DNA of 64,000 bases from Desulfovibrio fairfieldensis (GTDB lineage: Bacteria > Desulfobacterota > Desulfovibrionia > Desulfovibrionales > Desulfovibrionaceae), in NCBI RefSeq assembly GCF_001553605.1, contig NZ_CP014229.1, positions 1,206,501-1,270,500 on the forward strand, read 5' to 3'. A program made the position numbers and the translations under genes. The notes below the pieces were generated by a model. It had not been told where the DNA came from and made no database searches. It saw only the letters and a program-made list of their open reading frames with translations. This document shows positions 8,638 to 17,937 of this stretch, one piece after another (position 1 is the first letter of the stretch; each line of letters starts with the position of its first letter).

Positions 8638-9906
8638 CTACCATGCCGGTGGGATATAGCCTGCGGCGGCCGCCACGGCGTATACGGCGCTGCCCAGAAA
8701 CAGCAGAAGAATAATGGTCTGTACCGGGCGGCAGGCATACCAGCCGCACTGCCACGGCAGGCGCTCGGGGTTGGCCTTGCGCGCGCGGTTCAGCATGAAT
8801 ATGGGCAAGGTGGCTATAAACACGCCCCCGAAGGTTCCGGCAAAGTAAAGCGCGTCCACAAAGTTCGCGGCATTGGAATAGGCTATGAAGAAAGGAGGAA
8901 TGCAGACCAGGGTGAGCACAAAAAGACGCTTTGCCGGGATGGTGTCCCTTCCGATCATAAAGTGGTCAAAAATATTGCTTACAAGGCTGCCGCTCAGGCC
9001 CCAGTATGAGGTCAGCATGGCCAGCAGCGCGAAAACATTGGCCGTGTAGTACGCCCATACGCCAAGCGTGGTTCCCCAGGTGATGGTCGCCACCTGGCTC
9101 AGATTTTCCATGCCGTCCAGGCTGATGACGGCGGCGGGTACCGCGGCCAGCAGGATGAAGCTGCCCGCGATTCCCGCGATGATGGCGGGAGCGAGCCTGC
9201 GGGGCGTGTCCTTGTTGCCGCGGGCGATTTCAGGAACCATGTACTGGGCTGAAAAACAGAAAACCGCAATGTTGAAAACCGGCAGCATATTCGGCCATTG
9301 CGCCTGCCACAGGTTTTGCAGGGTGGATTTTTCATGGGTGATGGTCGCCGCAATGAGAGTGGCGATGAGCAGCACCATGGAGCCGCTAATCAATGTTATG
9401 CCTTTGCCCACAGCCTTCAGGCCCGTGTACAGTATGATGACGGCGGGGATGAAGAACAGCAGGCTGCCGATGGGCCTGGTGACGCCCATTGAGCCGAAGA
9501 AACTGTTCATGATTTCTCCACTGCCTGCTATGTAGGCCGTCAGCGCGCCGTAGCTGTTGGCCGCCACGCCCGCGAAAAGCAGCCATGCGCCCGCCCTGCC
9601 CAGATGGTGCTCCGCAAGTCCGCTGAGCTGGTGGTTGCCCTTGGTGCGCAGGCATATTTCCGCGACATACAGCATGGAAATGCATGTAAAAATACCGGCG
9701 ACGGCAAGCCAGAGCAGCAGGGGCAAGTAACCGGCCTTGCGCGAGGCATAGGCCAGTCCCAGTATGCCTGCGCCGATATTGGTGCCGACGATGATTCCTA
9801 TGCTTTCCGCAAGAGTGAGTTTGTGCAGGGAGAGGCCGGAGTCACGGACAGGGATGTTTTTGCTGTCCAAAGCAGAACCTACATATGGCCGCACGTGGGT
9901 TTCCAA
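8638..9906 (-). CDS. Amino-acid permease, aromatic/HAAAP-like
   Basis: 422 residues, about 11 membrane helices. The N-terminal LAESIGIIVGTNIGAGILGLAYA stretch is the substrate-binding first helix of Trp/Tyr/Ser-Thr type permeases, and RKAGYLPLLLWLAVAG follows. Translation probably starts at TTG: AGGAGG lies seven bases ahead of TTGGAAACC, with no ATG in reach. The gene begins 11 bases after the BrnQ-like gene ends, so the two are cotranscribed. The substrate cannot be read from sequence. Placement in the biosynthetic operon raises the idea of precursor supply or product movement. Confidence 0.85.
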   Translation of the reverse strand: METHVRPYVGSALDSKNIPVRDSGLSLHKLTLAESIGIIVGTNIGAGILGLAYASRKAGYLPLLLWLAVAGIFTCISMLYVAEICLRTKGNHQLSGLAEHHLGRAGAWLLFAGVAANSYGALTAYIAGSGEIMNSFFGSMGVTRPIGSLLFFIPAVIILYTGLKAVGKGITLISGSMVLLIATLIAATITHEKSTLQNLWQAQWPNMLPVFNIAVFCFSAQYMVPEIARGNKDTPRRLAPAIIAGIAGSFILLAAVPAAVISLDGMENLSQVATITWGTTLGVWAYYTANVFALLAMLTSYWGLSGSLVSNIFDHFMIGRDTIPAKRLFVLTLVCIPPFFIAYSNAANFVDALYFAGTFGGVFIATLPIFMLNRARKANPERLPWQCGWYACRPVQTIILLLFLGSAVYAVAAAAGYIPPAW

Positions 9907-9917
9907 GGGAAAGCCTC

Positions 9918-11261
9918 CTATATTGCGGGCACGTTTTCATGCGCGCGGGCATGCAGATATTCGAGCGTTTGCCCGCACAGCCATCCGGCGACCGTCAGCC
10001 ATATGAAGGCCAGCCCGTATTCATATCCGGGAACCAGCGCCAGAAGCAGGCCCGGATCTTGGACGCCGAAGAGTTTGAGGTATTCAGCCGCGGCGTCCGC
10101 GAGCCCCCAGAGGGCCGCCGCGTAGCAGGCGGCTCTGAGGCCTCCTGTAAATCTGTTGAGAAAGGCGTGGCACAGGGCCAGAGCTATGCACGGCGGATAG
10201 ATGAATTGCAGTATTGGCGTAGCCCAGGTGAATATGGCTTCAAATCCGGCGCAACTGACGATGAATGCCGTCAGAAAGCAGAGCAGGGAGGCAGTTTTGT
10301 AGGATATTTTCCCGCCTGAAGCCTCTTCGATAAAGGAAGCCGTTCCGGCAAGCAGTCCTATGGCTGTGCTCAGGCAGGCCATGAAAAGGCAAAAATTGAA
10401 GACTATGCCTCCCGCCACACCGAGTTGCACCAAAGCGAGGGTGGCTGAGAGTTTGGCATAGCTCAGATCGGGAAAGACGCTGCTGGCCGTGCTGCCTCTG
10501 TACATCTCGCCGAATTGCGCGCAGGCCATGATCAGAAAGCCCAGCAGACCCGCCACGGCCAGAGCGCGGTTGACGGACCGCGTATCGTTGCCCAGACGCA
10601 TTTGCAGGTCATAGATGATAAAGCCCGAAAACATGATGGCGCAGATAAGGTCCATGGTCTGGTAACCGTTGATGAATCCGTAGCCCAGCGGGTGAAGCGC
10701 ATAGTTTTTCCCGGCGGCCTCGCCGACAGGCATGTATATGGAGACCGCTATGATAATGATTTCCATAAGCAGAAAGACGGGAACAAGTATTTTCCCGACC
10801 CGGTTAACAATGGCGCCCTTCTGATAGAAGAACCACAGCGTCACAAGGTAAAAGGCAAGCATGAACAATATGGACAGCAGAAAGGCGCGACCCCCGGCCT
10901 CTATGGGAAAAAGCCTGCTGACGGCGTCCCAGGATGCCGCGCTCATGCGGGGCACGGCAAAGAGCGGCCCGAGAGCCAATACAGTGATGCCGCCGTAGAT
11001 CAGGCAGAATTTGCGGCCGACGTTTCGCGTCAGGCCGTAAAACGTGGCCTTGCCCTTGCTGACGGCCAGATATCCCAGCCATGGCAGAAAAATGCCCGAA
11101 AGGAAAAAGCCCATGAAGGCCACGGGGTAGCTCAGGCCGGAATCCCGCCCCCAGGTTGTGGGCCAGAGCATGGAAGCCGCTCCAAAATGCAGGGAAAAGA
11201 TGGTCGCCGAGACCAGAAGGAGAGCGCGGAAAGACAATTTGGCGCGTGGTATTTTGCCCAT
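9918..11261 (-). CDS. BrnQ-like branched-chain amino acid carrier (LIVCS family)
   Basis: 447 residues, about 12 membrane helices. SATIFSLHFGAASMLWPTTWG near the N-terminus is the glycine-rich first helix that the LIVCS family writes as FGAGNLIFP. Later blocks include MSGFIIYDLQMRLG-like and TASFIEEASGGKISYKTA segments. The start at 11261 has GGAGG four bases upstream; the open frame reaches further back but into the preceding PKS gene. It would bring in Leu/Ile/Val with Na+ or H+. It lies 76 bases after the PKS gene on the same strand, so it may be part of the siderophore operon. It is somewhat divergent from housekeeping BrnQ. Confidence 0.82.
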   Translation of the reverse strand: MGKIPRAKLSFRALLLVSATIFSLHFGAASMLWPTTWGRDSGLSYPVAFMGFFLSGIFLPWLGYLAVSKGKATFYGLTRNVGRKFCLIYGGITVLALGPLFAVPRMSAASWDAVSRLFPIEAGGRAFLLSILFMLAFYLVTLWFFYQKGAIVNRVGKILVPVFLLMEIIIIAVSIYMPVGEAAGKNYALHPLGYGFINGYQTMDLICAIMFSGFIIYDLQMRLGNDTRSVNRALAVAGLLGFLIMACAQFGEMYRGSTASSVFPDLSYAKLSATLALVQLGVAGGIVFNFCLFMACLSTAIGLLAGTASFIEEASGGKISYKTASLLCFLTAFIVSCAGFEAIFTWATPILQFIYPPCIALALCHAFLNRFTGGLRAACYAAALWGLADAAAEYLKLFGVQDPGLLLALVPGYEYGLAFIWLTVAGWLCGQTLEYLHARAHENVPAI

Positions 11262-11337
11262 GCTACCTCCGCCATACGGGCAGGGAGTGAATGTTGCTGC
11301 TGGTGTTATTTGAAATATCGCCTTGTTGTGAAAAAGA

Positions 11338-14300
11338 TCAGGCCTGCCCGGCGTCGAACACGCGTCGCAGCACGGCCATGTCGCGGCTGTCGATGTCGTC
11401 GGTGGAAGCGTGCGTGCCGGGCGAAGACGGGGCGGATGGGATTTTCCCCGTTTCATCAATGCGTCGGCACAGGGCGTTGACGGTCTTTGTCTCAAACACG
11501 TCCTTCATGCTGAAGGTGATGCCCTCTTCCTGTGCCAGGCGTATCATATGCAGCACATGCACAGAGTTGCCGCCAAGTTCGATAAAGGACGTGTCGCGAT
11601 CCATCGGGTGCATGCGCAATATTTTTTCCCAGATGGAGGCAATGACATCTTCCATCCGGCGCGCCCCGGCGCGGCTTTCCCCGCCCTGCGGCTGGGATAT
11701 TCCGGCATGTTCGACGGGTTCGGCCGGGGGGTGGACAGCGGGCGTTTCTTCCGGGGAGATCCAGATGCGCCTTTTCCGCATGGGAAGCCGCGGCAGGGGG
11801 CAGCGGCGCGCGTCAGCGCGGATGCCCCGCCAATCTATGTCCGCCCCATTGAGCCACAATTCTTCCGCTATCGATGCCGGGACCTGATGCCCGCCGTCTT
11901 CGGCAAAGGGAGAGAAGGCGATAATGTCCGGGCCGACATGCTGCCGCAAAAGGGAAGACAGCACACTGCCCGGACCGACTTCCAGCGCCATGCGCGGGGT
12001 GGCGAAGGCCGTCTCGAGGCATGCGTCGAATTGCACGCAGGAACGGATGTGGCGCACCCAATACTGGGGCGACGCCATTTCATCTCCCGCCCAGCGGCCG
12101 GTGACGTTGCTGATGACCGGAATGGACGGGGCGTTCAGGGGGATGGAAGCGGCAACAGTCTCAAAAACTTCGAGAATGCCGTCCATGGCGGAGGAATGGA
12201 AGGCATGGGACGTGCGCAGGAAAATACCGGCCCCGCCTGCGCATTCCAGCGCCTCCCGCGCCTGCTCCAGAATATTCTCCGGCCCGGAAAGCACGCAATT
12301 GGACCGGCTGTTGACGACGACTGTTTCCATTCGGTCCAGAAGGGGGCCAAGGGCCAGGCTCAACTTTTCGCGCGGCAGCAGGGCCGCGAGCATTCTTCCT
12401 TCGGGGGCCTGCTGCATCAGGGCTCCGCGTTTTGTAACCAGCCGGGCCGCGTCCACCGGCGTGAACACTCCGGCGAAGCAGGCGGCGGCAATTTCGCCCA
12501 AACTGTGTCCCAGCAGGCATGCAGGCCGGACTCCCGCTTCCTCGAGCAGGGTGGCCAGGGAAAGCTCAAGGGCGAAAAGAACCGGCTGCATCATGTCGGT
12601 CCGCGTGATGCGCTCAAAAGAACCCGGCTCGTCATCCCAGCTCTCGCGCAGCAGATTGAGAATGTCCGGACCCCCCGCCGCAAGAATATGCCTGCGGTTT
12701 TCGGCCAGCAGTTCACGAAAGCGCGGGTTTTGCCGGTAAAGACTCCGCAGCATGTGGGGCGACTGCGAACCCTGGCCCGGGAAAAGGAAGCAGATTTCTT
12801 TTTTGCCGTCCGCACTTTTTACGGGAAAGCGATCATGATTGCCGAGCGCGGCGAGAACGTCCTGTGGGGTCTGGCCTGTGACAATGCGCCGTAAACGCCC
12901 GTGCCGACGCCCGGTGGCGAGGGTAAAGGCGAGGTCCCGCAGTGGGGGAGGGCTTGGCTCTTCACGCTGAAGGCAGGTGGAAAGGGCCTGCTCAAGCCTC
13001 TCCATTTCCCGCTCCGTGTCCGCCGACAGGAAGAGAGGCTGGGGCTCGGGCGGGGAGGATACCGGGGTGGACGTTTTTTGCCGTGCGCCCTGCAGGATCA
13101 TGTGCACATTGGTGCCGCCGAATCCGAATGAGCTGACTCCGCCGATACGGTTTTGCGGGTCGTCGTCAAGAGGACGCGGCTCCGCGTTGACCTCGAACGG
13201 GGCGATGCCGTCGCCGAAGCGGGGATTGATGCGGGTGAAGTTGGCGGTGCCGGGAAATACGCCGTGGTGCAGACTGAGCGCGGCCTTGATGAATCCGGCC
13301 AGGCCGGAAGTGGCGTCAAGGTGCCCCACGTTGCCCTTGACAGAACCCAGATATACAGCGCTCTTTTTCTCATGACCGGCATAGGCCGCGCGCAGGGCCG
13401 CCACTTCTATCGGATCCCCCAGAGGTGTGGCTGTGCCGTGCCCCTCCACAAAAGCCATGTCGGACGGGCATACCCCGGCCATGAGCATGGCCTCCTGTAT
13501 GACGGCGGCCTGGGCGGCCGGGTTGGGAGCCGTGAAGCTGACTTTTTCCCGCCCGTCGTTATTGATGGCGCTGCCGCGTATGACGGCCCAGATTCCGTCT
13601 CCGGCTTCCACGGCGTCTTCCAGCCTCTTCAGCACAACCGCCGCGACGCCGCTGCCGAAGATCGTTCCGGCGGCGTTTGCGTCATAAGGTCGGCAGCGGC
13701 CGTCCGGCGAGCGCATGCCGCCGGGTATGTACATATAGCCAAGTTCGGCGGGCAGGGGAATTGTCGCCGCGCCGGCGAGGGCTCTGTCGCACTCGCCGGA
13801 AACAAGCGCCTGGCAAGCCATATGCAGGGCGGCCATCGACGATGAGCAGGCGGTCTGGACGCTGACGGCTGGGCCGCGCAGCCCCAGTCTGTAGGCTATG
13901 CGGGTGGCGAGATAGTCCTTGTCGTTTCCGAGCAGCACCTCAAAGGGATCGAGCGTTCCCGTCAGCATGTGGCTGTACAGGTTGCCCAGCATGTATGAGC
14001 TTATGTTGACGCTGGCATAGACGCCGGTTCGCGTTTTTTCGGCGTCGGGCCGCGTGTCGCCGGAATTTTCCAGCGCGCGCCAGGCCGTCTCCAGCAGCAG
14101 GCGGTGCTGCGGGTCCATAATTTCGGCTTCAGCCGTGGAAAGGCCGAAAAAGTCCGGGTCAAAGAACTCCACATCCTCAAGGCGGCAGCACATGCGTACA
14201 TATCCGGGAAGCCGCCAGACGTTTTTATGCGGACCCGCGTTGAGCGCCTGTTCACTGACAGGGCTCATGGCCTGCCGACCGGCCAGAAGATTTTCCCAGA

Positions 14301-14385
14301 ATTCCTCAAGCGAGGCCGCGCCCGGAAAACGGCAGGCCATGCCCACCACGGCCAGAAAATCATTTTGTGTTTTGTTGCAGTCCAT
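11338..14385 (-). CDS. Type I polyketide synthase module KS-AT-ACP (malonyl type)
   Basis: 1015 residues from the ATG coupled to the upstream NRPS (TGATG overlap, GGGAG upstream). Ketosynthase about 8-430: active Cys in QTACSSS, His in EGHGTAT and GNVGHLD. Acyltransferase about 510-815: FPGQGSQ, catalytic Ser in GHSLGE, and HAFH, the signature of malonyl rather than methylmalonyl selectivity. Carrier domain about 915-985: phosphopantetheine Ser in LGGNSVHVL. There is no KR, DH or ER, so it should leave a beta-keto group. It adds two carbons to the chain delivered by the C-A-T protein encoded just upstream. It has the only intact AT in the window and may also serve the dead-AT module at 37815. 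Confidence 0.93.
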   Translation of the reverse strand: MDCNKTQNDFLAVVGMACRFPGAASLEEFWENLLAGRQAMSPVSEQALNAGPHKNVWRLPGYVRMCCRLEDVEFFDPDFFGLSTAEAEIMDPQHRLLLETAWRALENSGDTRPDAEKTRTGVYASVNISSYMLGNLYSHMLTGTLDPFEVLLGNDKDYLATRIAYRLGLRGPAVSVQTACSSSMAALHMACQALVSGECDRALAGAATIPLPAELGYMYIPGGMRSPDGRCRPYDANAAGTIFGSGVAAVVLKRLEDAVEAGDGIWAVIRGSAINNDGREKVSFTAPNPAAQAAVIQEAMLMAGVCPSDMAFVEGHGTATPLGDPIEVAALRAAYAGHEKKSAVYLGSVKGNVGHLDATSGLAGFIKAALSLHHGVFPGTANFTRINPRFGDGIAPFEVNAEPRPLDDDPQNRIGGVSSFGFGGTNVHMILQGARQKTSTPVSSPPEPQPLFLSADTEREMERLEQALSTCLQREEPSPPPLRDLAFTLATGRRHGRLRRIVTGQTPQDVLAALGNHDRFPVKSADGKKEICFLFPGQGSQSPHMLRSLYRQNPRFRELLAENRRHILAAGGPDILNLLRESWDDEPGSFERITRTDMMQPVLFALELSLATLLEEAGVRPACLLGHSLGEIAAACFAGVFTPVDAARLVTKRGALMQQAPEGRMLAALLPREKLSLALGPLLDRMETVVVNSRSNCVLSGPENILEQAREALECAGGAGIFLRTSHAFHSSAMDGILEVFETVAASIPLNAPSIPVISNVTGRWAGDEMASPQYWVRHIRSCVQFDACLETAFATPRMALEVGPGSVLSSLLRQHVGPDIIAFSPFAEDGGHQVPASIAEELWLNGADIDWRGIRADARRCPLPRLPMRKRRIWISPEETPAVHPPAEPVEHAGISQPQGGESRAGARRMEDVIASIWEKILRMHPMDRDTSFIELGGNSVHVLHMIRLAQEEGITFSMKDVFETKTVNALCRRIDETGKIPSAPSSPGTHASTDDIDSRDMAVLRRVFDAGQA

Positions 14386-17300
14386 CAGTAATGCTCCCGC
14401 CGGAAAGAAGCCGCTCTCGCGGCGATTCTGCGCGCCCGCATGCCGGAAGGCGGCTGCTCCTGCGCGGGCGCGCATGCCTGAGGCCTTCCGCCTACCTCAC
14501 GCCCGCGCAACAGGGCCGCCTGACTTTCAATCGTGGGGTGTCGGAACAACTCGGTGAGGGGGAACTCCGTGTGGAATTCTTTCTGGATGCTTTCGTGAAG
14601 CTGGACGAGTAAAAGAGAATTGCCGCCGGCTTCAAAAAAGTTTTTTTCCGTGCAGATGTTCTGAAGGCCGATGGCTTCCCGCCACAACCTTTCAAGAGTC
14701 CTTTTGACGCTGTCCCCGATTGTCGGCATACCGGACGGACGTTCCGTATTTTCCGTCTCCAGAGATTTCAGAAGAGTTTGCCTGTCGATTTTTCCCGAGG
14801 GCGTCCGGGGCCACTGGGCGACCACCCTTATATTGTCCGGCACCATTACGGTTGGAAGCCTTTCGAGCAAAAAACCGCGTAACTCCTGCGCATAGCGGTC
14901 CTGTTGTTCTTCCGGAACATGATTCTCCATGGTAATGAAACCGGCCAGACGCTGATGCCCGAATCTGTCACTCCAAATCCCGACAACGGCCTCCTGCACG
15001 CCCACGTATGCCTGCATAGCATCCCTGACCGCATCGGCCTCGATGCGAACGCCGCGTATTTTTATCTGCTGATCCCTGCGTCCCAGATAGTGGAGGTTAC
15101 CGTTCTCATCTATCCGGCCCAGATCACCGATGCGGAACCAGCGGCGTTGGCCGTCCTCGCCGTCAAGGCGCAGGAAGGCTCTGTTATGGTCAGGCGTCCT
15201 GTAACCCCGCGCCAGGCTCGGCCCGGCGATATGAATGACGCCCGTGCTTCCGGCCGCGACCGGCAGGGAGAAATCGTCCATAAGAGCCACGCTGGTCCCG
15301 TCAATGGGGACGCCGAGCGGCACGTCCTTCATGGCGGCGACATCTTCCGCATTGTCCCCGGATATGCAGAAATACGTGGCGTCCATGACTTCGGTGGAGC
15401 CGTAGAGATTTACGATGAGAATGCCGGGGATGGCCCTGACGACAGAAACCGCCAGCTCCGGGGCAAGGGGTTCGCCGCTGCTCAGAATGGTTTTCAGACC
15501 GGGCAGCTTGCCCGCGATTCCTCCCGGGACCCGCGTCATGGCTGAGAGCAGGGAGGGGACAAGGACGATCTGCGTTACCCCGTGGCGTTCCATTTCCTCC
15601 ACCATGGCGGGCACATTCCGGGCCGGGGCGCGGTCTGTGATCAGAAGCGGCGTTCCGGCCAGCAGCGCGCCGAAAACTTCCCACAAAAAATCCACAAAAA
15701 GCGGAGACGTCTTGAGGTAGGCCAGGTCGCCGTCCTGCCAGGGCAGGCGACGCCACATCCATTCCCACCGATGGGCCATGGCTCCGTGCGTAAGTTCTAT
15801 CCCCTTGGGAACGCCCGTACTGCCGGAGGTGTGGAGAATGCATGCCAGGTCTTCGGCGGAGGTCGTGCACGCGGGCGGAGGCGGAGGGAGTTGGGCGGCG
15901 TAATCCAACCGGAGGGGAGCGGGCAGCAGGCGGACGGCCCCATCGGGCAATCCGCTCCGGCACAGGACTTCCAGATGCTCGGGGGCGGCAACAAGAATGG
16001 ATGCGCCGGAAGATAAAAGAATATCTCTGTTGCGGGCGGGCGGATGGTCGGGGTCGAGAGGAACCCAGGCCGCTCCCGTGCGCCATACGGCGAGCATGAC
16101 GACAATCAGATCCAGGGACGAGGCTGGCATCAGGGCCACGATTTTTCCGGGACCAAGGTCCTGTCCTCTCAGAAGGCGTGCCGCGCCGTCAACCATGGCC
16201 GCAAGCCGGGCATAGGTGATATCCTGTTTCGGCGCATCCGCATGCCTGGGTGGACGGATTTTCAGGGCCACGGATTCGAAGCGGGTGTGGACGCAGCCCA
16301 TAAATCTGCTCCAGACATCCCGAAATGCATGGAGCTTTTCAGGTCCGGAAATGACGGATTCATGACCGCTGAAGGGAAAAGAAAAAATTTCGGGGTCACG
16401 CAGCAGCACGCGCAAGGGGGGAGCGGGATCGGATGCCAGCTTTTCCGCCATGACGGACAAGGCCCGGCAGGCGGCCTTTGCGGTCTGAAAGGAAAAAATA
16501 TCCGTGGCATAGGTCAGGTAGAGGGTATGTCCTTTCGTCCCGGGCTCGACAAGCAGCTCCATATCCAGGTGGGTCGAGTTTGAGGGAACAAAGATGGAGC
16601 GCAGTTCAAGACCTGCGGGCAGATTGCGCGGCATAGGCGCGTTCTGGTAGGTGAGGGCCGCCTGGTATACAGGGTTGCGGCTTATGTCGAGGTTCTGTCC
16701 CAGGCCATCGGCGATAAACTGGAAGGGCAACCCGGCGTGCTCAAGGGAGAGCAGCACGCTTTGCCGGATGTTCCGGAGGTGGGAGATAAAGTTCGCGTCG
16801 GAGTTAATATCCGTCCTGACCACAAGATTGTTCAGAAAAAATCCTACCATCCGCTCTGTCAGCGGATGTTCCCTGCCGGATATGGAACTGCCGACGGCAA
16901 AGGAGGACTGTCCGGACATGCGGCCCAAGATAAGGGCGTATATTGCCAGCCAGGCCATGAAGGGGGTGGCTCCATGCCGGTGGGCCAGTGCGTCGATGGC
17001 GGAACTGACTTTGTGCGGTACGGAAAAGGAAAGGGTATGCCCCTTGAAGCTCTGCACGTCGGGCCGGGGGAAATCTGGGCGCACTTCCAGGCTGGGCAGA
17101 TCGTCCAGGTGCTTTTTCCACCAATCTCTTTCCTGCCGGGCATGCGGCCCGTCCATGCCGGCCCGCTGCCATTGGGCGAAGCGCGCATAGCTTGGCGGTT
17201 TCGGCAGGTCCGGGACGTTTCCCGTGCATATGCCTTCGTAGACAGCGAAAAGTTCATCAAGAAAGACAGCCAGCGACCAGCCGTCAAAAATAATATGATG

Positions 17301-17858
17301 AAACGTATAAAGCAGTGTATTGCTGGTATCCTCAAGTTGATAGAGCGTGCCGCGCGCCAGGGGGCCGGAAGCCAGGGAAAAACCGGTCGCAGCTTCTTTT
17401 TTCATGGCTTCCCGAAGCGTTTTTTGCCGCTGTGCGCGGTCGGAGGCACGCATGTCGACCATGCGCAGGGCGCATTGTTCCGCATCAATATGCTTCAGTT
17501 CCGGCGTGCCGTCCGGCGTGGCGGGGAAGACACTTGTGAGGCATTCATGCCTGGCAATGACCGCAAGCCATGCCTGCCGGAAAGCCCTATGATTCAAGCT
17601 TCCTGTAATTTCAAGGCCGAATGGGATATTGTAGAAAGGATTTTCCGGGGAGAGACGATCCATGAACCAGAGGCGCTCCTGAGCAAGGGAAAGCCCGTTT
17701 GCGCCTTCATTCTCCGGGATCATTTCCCACGGCGGCGCATCATGCGATTCGGCCGGACCTTTTTCAGCGGCGGCCTGCTTTTGAGGGTAGATGGAAGCCG
17801 CGAGGGCAGCCAGTTCCTCAAGGGACAGAGCCCGCAGATTTTTCCCGGATATGGCCAC
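14385..17858 (-). CDS. Nonribosomal peptide synthetase, C-A-T
   Basis: 1157 residues. GTG start with GGAGG six bases ahead. A short N-terminal helical piece is followed by a condensation domain (about 55-480, HHIIFDG active motif). The adenylation domain (about 520-1030) has HTSGSTGVPKG, NLYGSTE, KIRGVRIE and the catalytic A10 motif PSGKIDR. The T domain (about 1050-1120) has GGNSLLL. The substrate-pocket stretch FVDFLWEVFG carries Val-Asp where alpha-amino-acid domains have Asp first; this VD..W arrangement is known from beta-alanine-type domains, so a beta-amino or other non-alpha substrate is plausible. It is coupled to the KS-AT-ACP gene, so those two very probably work in series. Confidence 0.93.
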   Translation of the reverse strand: MAISGKNLRALSLEELAALAASIYPQKQAAAEKGPAESHDAPPWEMIPENEGANGLSLAQERLWFMDRLSPENPFYNIPFGLEITGSLNHRAFRQAWLAVIARHECLTSVFPATPDGTPELKHIDAEQCALRMVDMRASDRAQRQKTLREAMKKEAATGFSLASGPLARGTLYQLEDTSNTLLYTFHHIIFDGWSLAVFLDELFAVYEGICTGNVPDLPKPPSYARFAQWQRAGMDGPHARQERDWWKKHLDDLPSLEVRPDFPRPDVQSFKGHTLSFSVPHKVSSAIDALAHRHGATPFMAWLAIYALILGRMSGQSSFAVGSSISGREHPLTERMVGFFLNNLVVRTDINSDANFISHLRNIRQSVLLSLEHAGLPFQFIADGLGQNLDISRNPVYQAALTYQNAPMPRNLPAGLELRSIFVPSNSTHLDMELLVEPGTKGHTLYLTYATDIFSFQTAKAACRALSVMAEKLASDPAPPLRVLLRDPEIFSFPFSGHESVISGPEKLHAFRDVWSRFMGCVHTRFESVALKIRPPRHADAPKQDITYARLAAMVDGAARLLRGQDLGPGKIVALMPASSLDLIVVMLAVWRTGAAWVPLDPDHPPARNRDILLSSGASILVAAPEHLEVLCRSGLPDGAVRLLPAPLRLDYAAQLPPPPPACTTSAEDLACILHTSGSTGVPKGIELTHGAMAHRWEWMWRRLPWQDGDLAYLKTSPLFVDFLWEVFGALLAGTPLLITDRAPARNVPAMVEEMERHGVTQIVLVPSLLSAMTRVPGGIAGKLPGLKTILSSGEPLAPELAVSVVRAIPGILIVNLYGSTEVMDATYFCISGDNAEDVAAMKDVPLGVPIDGTSVALMDDFSLPVAAGSTGVIHIAGPSLARGYRTPDHNRAFLRLDGEDGQRRWFRIGDLGRIDENGNLHYLGRRDQQIKIRGVRIEADAVRDAMQAYVGVQEAVVGIWSDRFGHQRLAGFITMENHVPEEQQDRYAQELRGFLLERLPTVMVPDNIRVVAQWPRTPSGKIDRQTLLKSLETENTERPSGMPTIGDSVKRTLERLWREAIGLQNICTEKNFFEAGGNSLLLVQLHESIQKEFHTEFPLTELFRHPTIESQAALLRGREVGGRPQACAPAQEQPPSGMRARRIAARAASFRREHY

Positions 17859-17899
17859 GTTGAACCTCCATGGCGGGAAGGAAAGCGTCGTTGACAGGA

Positions 17900-17926
17900 A
17901 CCCGCCGGACGGGAAGTCCGGCGGGT
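17900..17926. terminator. Hairpin between TonB receptor and C-A-T genes
   Basis: ACCCGCCGGAC and GTCCGGCGGGT form a perfect 11-bp stem with a five-base loop, just after the receptor gene (minus strand). There is no T-tract, so it may attenuate or stabilise mRNA rather than fully terminate. Confidence 0.5.
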
Positions 17927-17937
17927 CTCCAATACGG

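Noticed and set aside
9918-11495. N-terminally extended form of the BrnQ-like protein
   Set aside because: The extension overlaps the upstream PKS gene, is not hydrophobic, and the internal ATG has a good GGAGG site.
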